A stretch of DNA of 64,000 nt. Source: Flavobacteriaceae bacterium (GTDB lineage: Bacteria; Bacteroidota; Bacteroidia; Flavobacteriales; Flavobacteriaceae). Positions 58,884 to 64,000 of the stretch are shown in pieces. The DNA lies in contig JABABD010000001.1 in the NCBI GenBank assembly GCA_014238425.1, forward strand, positions 1 to 64,000, written 5' to 3'. The notes below the pieces were generated by a model that worked only from the letters and a program-made list of their open reading frames with translations, was not told where the DNA came from and made no database searches. Made by a program: the position numbers and the translations under genes. The first letter of the stretch is position 1. Each line of letters opens with the position of its first letter.

Positions 58884-59762
58884 TTACTCACTTTGTAATT
58901 GTTGCTTATAAAGTTGGATATTTGCTTTTACCTCATCATCTAATTCAGGTTCTTCAATATCAGAATAGGTAGATAATTTATCCAACATCGTTTTTGCTAC
59001 AATATATCGCGCAGTAGGTTTATCATCTGCAGGGATGACATACCAAGGTGCATGAGGTTTAGAGGTTCTATTTATAGCGTCTTCATAACACTCCTGATAA
59101 TTGTCCCAAAGTTTTCGTTCTTTTAAATCTCCAGGAGAAAATTTCCAATTTTTCTCTTTTTTGTCCAATCTCCTAATCAATCGGTTTTTCTGTTCGTCTT
59201 TAGAAAGATATAAGAAGAATTTAAAAATTATAGTACCATTATCTGCTATGGTTTTTTCAAAGGCATTGATTTGCTCGAAACGCTTATCCCAAAACGCATC
59301 ATTAACATCTTCAATAGCGTTGACATCAGGCAACAACTCTCCCAGTATATATCCTGGATGTACTCTGGTCACCAAAACATTTTCATAATGTGTTCTATTA
59401 AACACCCCAAACTTACCACGTGCAGGAAGTGCTATATAATGACGCCAAAGGTAATCATGCCTTTTTTCTAATTCAGTAGGCACTTTAAAACTATGAACAA
59501 CAACACCTCTCGCATTAAAATCCTTGAATACCTCTCTAATTAAGCTATCTTTTCCAGCGGTATCCATACCTTGTATGCAAATCAAAACCGCATACTTACC
59601 ATGTGCATATAAGGTGTCCTGTAATTTTCCTAATTTTTTTCGTTCTCGTCGTAATTCATCTTCGATTGCTTTCTCATCCACATTCATTTCAATCTTTGTA
59701 GCATAATTCTTCAGTGCTATTCTTGAAGTGACTTTAAAGTCGTTTGTATTGATTTTTTTCAT
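58884..59762 (-). CDS. Polyphosphate kinase 2 (PPK2) family protein
   Basis: The 292-residue cytoplasmic kinase transfers phosphate between polyphosphate and nucleotides, usually forming ADP or ATP from AMP or ADP. Walker A is LICIQGMDTAGKDSLIREVF (about 61-80), and the Walker B/lid region includes FGVFNRTHYENVLVTRVHPG. KFFLYLSKDEQKNRLIRRLD and HAPWYVIPADDKPTARYIVA complete the fold. Length fits a single-domain PPK2, probably class III or I. It stands alone on the minus strand. Confidence 0.92.
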   Translation of the reverse strand: MKKINTNDFKVTSRIALKNYATKIEMNVDEKAIEDELRRERKKLGKLQDTLYAHGKYAVLICIQGMDTAGKDSLIREVFKDFNARGVVVHSFKVPTELEKRHDYLWRHYIALPARGKFGVFNRTHYENVLVTRVHPGYILGELLPDVNAIEDVNDAFWDKRFEQINAFEKTIADNGTIIFKFFLYLSKDEQKNRLIRRLDKKEKNWKFSPGDLKERKLWDNYQECYEDAINRTSKPHAPWYVIPADDKPTARYIVAKTMLDKLSTYSDIEEPELDDEVKANIQLYKQQLQSE

Positions 59763-59887
59763 CTAATTCTTTAAAAATTAATTCTTTATAAATATACCTA
59801 TTATCGATAAAACGCCTAAAAACTAGTTTAAAAGCATAATTATTGTTATTATTGTTAGACCTACTTATTAATTTAAACCCTAATGCC

Positions 59888-60619
59888 ATGAAAAAAAATT
59901 ACTTTTTTTTCCTGTTTGCCTTTGTTTCTATGCAATTCTTTGCGCAATCATCATGTTCTGATGCCCAATCTGATGTAATATATGCATATTCTCATGTAAA
60001 AACGGCTTATGATTCCAATAATCTAACACACTTGAAGCAATATTCAGTAAGGTCTTATGAAGCATTTGAACGTGCAAAATCCAAACTAAGTTCTTGTAAT
60101 TGCGAGGATTCTTATAATGCCGCCTATGATGGTGCCGAAGCTTTAAATAGAGTTGCAGATGCCGAAACTTTTGAAGATGGTAGATTTTATGTAAAAAGAG
60201 CACGTGAACTTGCTAAAGAATCAATTGAAGCTTTAGAAGTGTGTACAAAAATGAGCAACGAAAATTTAGCATTGGTTGAACTACAGCAGGAACAATTCAA
60301 GCTGAAACAACAACAAATTGAATTGCAGCTCAAAGAAGAGCAAATAAAGCAAATGTTAGTTGACAAAGAAGAAAAAGAAAATCAGATCAAGAAAGAACAA
60401 TTAATAGAAACAAACGAAGATGCTCTTCAAGCTTCTATAAATGCTTTTAACGAAGTTTTAGAAGCATGTGGATGCAGCTCAAGAATGTCAAAAACTCAAG
60501 CTGATAAAACAAATTTATACACGAGTTCTATCAACCATATCAAAACATTTTATTTGAATACGGTAAAACAAGTAACATCAAATTATTTGACTATACTAAA
60601 TCAATGTAATATCAAATAG
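59888..60619 (+). CDS. Exported coiled-coil protein of unknown function
   Basis: The protein has 243 residues from ATG 59888. A TTG 45 bases upstream would place 15 residues before the obvious signal peptide (KKNYFFFLFAFVSMQFFAQ). The mature part has cysteines in short clusters (SSCSDAQ, SSCNCEDS, EACGCSS). A coiled coil of Gln, Lys and Glu lies at about 135-185 (LQQEQFKLKQQQIELQLKEE). The helical flanks may form a bundle. I do not recognise the family. It has its own terminator. Confidence 0.7.
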   Translation: MKKNYFFFLFAFVSMQFFAQSSCSDAQSDVIYAYSHVKTAYDSNNLTHLKQYSVRSYEAFERAKSKLSSCNCEDSYNAAYDGAEALNRVADAETFEDGRFYVKRARELAKESIEALEVCTKMSNENLALVELQQEQFKLKQQQIELQLKEEQIKQMLVDKEEKENQIKKEQLIETNEDALQASINAFNEVLEACGCSSRMSKTQADKTNLYTSSINHIKTFYLNTVKQVTSNYLTILNQCNIK

Positions 60620-60649
60620 CAACCAAACCCTATCAATACTAAAAAATGA

Positions 60650-60684
60650 AACCTCCATAAGTATTAAGTTATGGAGGTTTTTTT
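60650..60684 (+). terminator. Rho-independent terminator (plus strand)
   Basis: AACCTCCATA (60650-60659) and TATGGAGGTT (60670-60679) form a perfect 10-bp stem, followed by a run of T. It serves the coiled-coil protein gene ending at 60619. Confidence 0.85.
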
Positions 60685-60710
60685 ATGCTTTAAAGAATCT
60701 GTAACGAAAT

Positions 60711-61880
60711 TTACAATGATTTACTCGCAAATAACTTTACATCACTTTCACTTACTTCGTTTTCACCAAGAATGATCAGCCTTTCAACTACGTTACGTAA
60801 TTCTCTAATATTTCCTGTCCAATCGTAATCTTGAAGACGTTTGATTGCTTTGCCCGAAAAAGTCTTCTTGACAGTTCCCTGTTCTGACCCTATCTTTTCC
60901 GCAAAATAATCAACTAAAAGAGGTATATCTTCTCTTCTATCATTCAATGCTGGAACCCTAATCAATATAACAGCTAGCCTATGGTATAAATCCTCACGGA
61001 ACTTTCCGTCTTCTATTTCTTTCTTGAGATTTTTATTTGTTGCCGCAACGACTCTTACATTTACTTTAATGTCCTTATCACTACCAACACGTTGCACACG
61101 ACTTTCTTGTAGAGCGCGCAATACTTTAGCTTGTGCGGACAAGCTCATATCGCCGATTTCATCAAGAAAAATAGTACCTCCATTCGCTGCTTCAAATTTT
61201 CCGGCTCTATCTTTATTAGCTGATGTGAAAGCTCCTTTTACATGCCCAAACAATTCGCTTTCTATCAATTCTGAAGGAATCGCTGCACAATTCACCTCTA
61301 TCATAGGGCCATTAGCGCGTTCACTTTTTTGATGTAACCAGTGTGCCACAAGCTCTTTACCTGTACCGTTTGGACCCGTAATAAGCACCCTAGCATCTGT
61401 AGCTGCCACTTTTTCTATAATTTCTTTGATATGAGAAATAGCTTTACTCTCTCCTATCATTTCATAGTTTTTACTGACCTTTTTCTTTAGTCTTGTATTT
61501 TCAACCACTAATTCTTTTCTGTCAAGGGCATTTCTAACCGTGTTCAACAATCTATTAAGATCTGGTGGTTTAGATATATAATCAAAAGCTCCTAAACGCA
61601 TAGTATTAACTGCAGTATCTAAATCTCCATGACCAGATATCATGACCATAGGAATTTCAGGTTTTATTTTTTTCACTGCTTCGAGCACCTCTACACCATC
61701 CATTTTAGGCATCTTAATATCACAAAGCACTAAATCAAAATCGTCTTTTTTTATTTTTTCCACTCCAATGAGTCCATCTTCAGCTTCTTGGACTTGGTAT
61801 GTGTCATTCTCTTCAGAAAGAATCTTAACTAAAACTCTTCTAATTGCAGCTTCGTCTTCTATTACTAATATTCTAGCCAT
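60711..61880 (-). CDS. NtrC-type sigma-54-dependent response regulator without HTH
   Basis: The protein has 389 residues. The receiver domain is at 1-120 (phospho-acceptor Asp54 in LCDIKMP) and the AAA+ sigma-54 activation domain at about 140-370. Walker A is GPNGTGKE (169-176), the GAFTGA loop that contacts sigma-54 reads GAFTSA (216-221), Walker B is GGTIFLDEIGDM, and WTGNIRELRNVVERL is near the end. It stops at 389 with no C-terminal Fis-type HTH, so specific DNA binding is not explained. It is the last gene of an operon with an MscS channel and an ABC permease. Confidence 0.92.
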   Translation of the reverse strand: MARILVIEDEAAIRRVLVKILSEENDTYQVQEAEDGLIGVEKIKKDDFDLVLCDIKMPKMDGVEVLEAVKKIKPEIPMVMISGHGDLDTAVNTMRLGAFDYISKPPDLNRLLNTVRNALDRKELVVENTRLKKKVSKNYEMIGESKAISHIKEIIEKVAATDARVLITGPNGTGKELVAHWLHQKSERANGPMIEVNCAAIPSELIESELFGHVKGAFTSANKDRAGKFEAANGGTIFLDEIGDMSLSAQAKVLRALQESRVQRVGSDKDIKVNVRVVAATNKNLKKEIEDGKFREDLYHRLAVILIRVPALNDRREDIPLLVDYFAEKIGSEQGTVKKTFSGKAIKRLQDYDWTGNIRELRNVVERLIILGENEVSESDVKLFASKSL

Positions 61881-61885
61881 TTTTT

Positions 61886-62710
61886 TTATTTTTGAATGAT
61901 ATGTATATCTCTTTGCGGGAATGGAATTGAAATATTATTCTCCCTAAATAATTCATCTATTCTAAACCGCATGTCACTTTTCGGGAATGTTGCTTGAAAA
62001 CTATCATTTAACGTAAAAATAAGTTTAAAATTTAATGCACTATCTCCAAAATCTTCAAATATAACACTTGGTTCAGGAAATTTAACAACATCATTGTTTT
62101 CTTGAGCTACTTGTAATAATAATTCTCTTACTAATTTAACATTACTTCCATAAGCCACACCAATTGACACACTTTCTCTTGTAGCCGTACCATTTTGTGT
62201 CCAATTATATAAACTATTTGTAAGATATAAGTGATTTGGGATAATCAGCACTTTATTATCGATAGTGACAGCCCTAGTGGTACGAAGCTTGATCTCTTCT
62301 ACGCGACCGACCATACCATCAATCTCAATGATATCGCCCACATGAACCGACTGATCAATTAAAATAAAGACGCCTGCAATTATATCTTGAAATAACGTCT
62401 GCAACGCCAATCCAACTCCAATTAGCAATGCCGCAGAAGCAGCAAGTACAGCAGTTACTTTAACGCCGAATGCATTCAAGGAAATAAAGAAAATAATTAT
62501 ATAAATCAGATATTTGAAATAAGAAAATACGCTTTTGAATTTCTCTTTATCGTCTGGCGGGAGCTTTCTTGAAATCAATTTTCGAATGAGTCGAAGTATT
62601 ACTGAAGTAATAATAATGGCAAGAATAATAAATAATATACCTTTAACAGAAATACTTATGTCTTCCGTAAAATGAAAAGTGTAATTAAAAAAATCCTTAA
62701 GCTCTTGCAT
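61886..62710 (-). CDS. MscS-family mechanosensitive ion channel
   Basis: The 274-residue membrane protein has two or three N-terminal helices, then the pore-lining TM3 (VTAVLAASAALLIGVGLALQ, about 88-107). FQDIIAGVFILIDQSVHVGD and IEIDGMVGRVEEIKLRTTRA follow, as in the cytoplasmic beta domain of MscS, then the alpha/beta C-terminal domain. These channels release solutes on osmotic downshift. Its stop is 5 bases before the response regulator start, and its start directly follows the ABC permease stop, so all three are one transcript. Confidence 0.93.
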   Translation of the reverse strand: MQELKDFFNYTFHFTEDISISVKGILFIILAIIITSVILRLIRKLISRKLPPDDKEKFKSVFSYFKYLIYIIIFFISLNAFGVKVTAVLAASAALLIGVGLALQTLFQDIIAGVFILIDQSVHVGDIIEIDGMVGRVEEIKLRTTRAVTIDNKVLIIPNHLYLTNSLYNWTQNGTATRESVSIGVAYGSNVKLVRELLLQVAQENNDVVKFPEPSVIFEDFGDSALNFKLIFTLNDSFQATFPKSDMRFRIDELFRENNISIPFPQRDIHIIQK

Positions 62711-64000
62711 TTAGTATTTCAACCATTTAAATAATTCTTTATAAGTTGGTTTCTTACCATACATAAGGATACCAACTCTATATATTTTTGATGCAAACCA
62801 TACTGTGAATGTAAAGGTTCCAATCAATAATAATAACGACACCAATTGTTGCCAAATTGGCACTCCAAATGGTATTCGCATGAGCATGACCACAGGTGAT
62901 GTAAAGGGTATAAAAGAAAATACTGTAGAAACGGTTCCATGAGGATCTTCAATAACAGTAAATACTCCTACATAAACTGCCAAGATCAAAGGCATTAATA
63001 TAGGCAACATGAACTGTTGCGTATCTGTTTCATTATCTACTGCGGCTCCTATAGCTGCATATAGAGAACTGTATAATAAGTAGCCTCCAATAAAGAACAG
63101 AACAAACATAATCAGAAGATTAGCTATAGGTAGACTAGCAAATTCACTAAATACCATTTGCATCTTTGCATTAGCATCAGGGTCGCTCATAGCTTGCTGA
63201 ACCATCTCCTGCTGTGGGGTTTGAAGTTGTGTCATATCAATACCAAAAATAGCCGAGATAATGGTCATGGCCACTCCGCCTAGAATGACCCAAATCACAA
63301 ACTGAGTTATTCCTGCTAAAGAGGTGCCAATTATCTTACCAAGCATAAGCTGAACAGGCTTTACCGATGAAATTATTATTTCAATAATTCTACTCGTTTT
63401 TTCTTCTATAACACTACGCATGATCATATTACCATATATAATGATAAACATGAACAGCAAATAGCCTGCTACGCCTCCAAAAGCAAGCTTCATGATATTA
63501 CCCATTTTAGAAGATGTTTCTCCGCTAAAACTTTCTTGAGCTATATCCACATCCGTTCTAGAAGCTTCGATCATATCTAAATCTACACCAGCGCTCAATA
63601 GCTTTAAATTTTCTAATTTTTTTTCGAGTTTACTCTCTAAGCTAGAGATAAAAGTTAGAGATGGTGAATCTTCAGAATAGAATTTTGTATTCAAATTATA
63701 TTTTTCGGAAGAATTATCTCCTTTAGATATATGAAGTAATCCATATTCTTCTTTATCCTTAACTTGTGCAATGGCATCTTCAAGACTTATACCACTCAAC
63801 ATATTATACGTGGTATTCTCTGTACTTTTGAAAACATCTTGAACAAAAGAAGATTCATCTAATATACTTACAGTCCGTTGTTTGTTATTATTTAATTGCG
63901 ACAAGTAGGCAACTACTGCAATAAGCGCTATCATTATTAATGGGCTAAGAACTGTCATAATTAAAAAGGACTTGTTCTTTACCTTAGTGAGATATTCGCG
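62711..64000 (-). CDS. ABC-2 type (NatB-like) permease, 5-prime end outside the window
   Basis: The protein continues past the window edge. An ATG at 63958 gives 415 residues, but the frame stays open to base 64000 and reads REYLTKVKNKSFLI ahead of that Met. This is the normal N-terminal stretch of NatB-like permeases, so the Met is internal. The visible part has one N-terminal membrane helix, a large extracytoplasmic domain (about 25-160) and five to six membrane segments, with RSVIEEKTSRIIEIIISSVK as signature. It probably pairs with an ATPase encoded beyond the window, perhaps exporting sodium or an unknown substrate. Confidence 0.9.
   Translation of the reverse strand, partial: REYLTKVKNKSFLIMTVLSPLIMIALIAVVAYLSQLNNNKQRTVSILDESSFVQDVFKSTENTTYNMLSGISLEDAIAQVKDKEEYGLLHISKGDNSSEKYNLNTKFYSEDSPSLTFISSLESKLEKKLENLKLLSAGVDLDMIEASRTDVDIAQESFSGETSSKMGNIMKLAFGGVAGYLLFMFIIIYGNMIMRSVIEEKTSRIIEIIISSVKPVQLMLGKIIGTSLAGITQFVIWVILGGVAMTIISAIFGIDMTQLQTPQQEMVQQAMSDPDANAKMQMVFSEFASLPIANLLIMFVLFFIGGYLLYSSLYAAIGAAVDNETDTQQFMLPILMPLILAVYVGVFTVIEDPHGTVSTVFSFIPFTSPVVMLMRIPFGVPIWQQLVSLLLLIGTFTFTVWFASKIYRVGILMYGKKPTYKELFKWLKY

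Noticed and set aside
1..64000. tRNA, rRNA or riboswitch genes
   Set aside because: No cloverleaf-like sequence with a GTTCGA-type T-arm, no rRNA-like segment and no recognisable riboswitch core was seen in the intergenic regions.

Overview
The window is AT-rich chromosomal DNA of a member of the Bacteroidota, almost certainly a marine-type Flavobacteriaceae. The evidence is two large exported proteins ending in type IX secretion (T9SS type B) sorting domains, TAnnTTTG-type promoter boxes, families typical of this group (DUF5606, DUF6090, DUF6515, LytTR and 7TM-AraC regulators), many short lipoproteins, and few Shine-Dalgarno sequences. No rRNA, tRNA, CRISPR array, transposase, phage gene or integrase was seen.

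Region 1 (1 to about 15,890) is accessory. It is a patchwork of one- to five-gene modules: DUF418 membrane protein, 7TM-AraC regulator plus lipoprotein, two paralogous amidohydrolases, aspartic protease, NTF2-like lipoprotein, PAP2 phosphatase, MORN protein, LytTR regulator, DUF6090, DinB, WYL regulator, SRPBCC and an XRE/DUF4870 protein. Nearly every boundary carries a related imperfect inverted repeat. Its left arm is close to AACAACGTGTATAGTTCAT, its middle is variable and sometimes a long perfect hairpin, and its right arm is close to CCATATACGAACACGTTGTAGG. Two gene remnants, an AraC N-terminus and an NTF2-like C-terminus, lie against these boundaries. The layout resembles integron attC sites and gene cassettes without a local integrase, but genes point both ways, so the mobilising system is unproven.

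Region 2 (15,890 to 21,900) returns to core-like DNA. It holds a TPR lipoprotein, a DUF4331 protein split into two exported halves, a mini LETM1-like protein with a J-like protein, and then DUF5606, def and ruvX divergent from dapD.

Region 3 (21,900 to 29,850) is a lipopolysaccharide/surface-glycan locus: a GT9 heptosyltransferase-like enzyme, three GT2 enzymes, one GT4, a Kdo/heptose-kinase-like protein and two methyltransferases. It runs into tRNA maturation and modification genes (threonylcarbamoyl-AMP synthase, CCA-adding enzyme) and heme A synthase. A pRiA4b ORF-3 family protein and an unrecognised, possibly kinase-like protein follow.

Region 4 (34,500 to 46,740) encodes an ABC-2 exporter (ATPase plus permease), two adjacent giant T9SS proteins with 4 and 11 acidic CDDDxDG repeats, and uvrB. 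Region 5 (46,740 to 53,340) has two tandem TerB-like proteins, sucC, an orphan ACT-domain protein divergent from lysA, and a class-A-type serine hydrolase. Region 6 (53,340 to 64,000) holds small stress-type proteins (NTF2, VOC, DinB), a 7TM-AraC regulator, an M28 peptidase, DUF6515, a PPK2 kinase, a coiled-coil secreted protein, and a tight operon of NatB-like ABC permease (cut by the window end), MscS channel and NtrC-type response regulator. Several rho-independent terminators separate the units.
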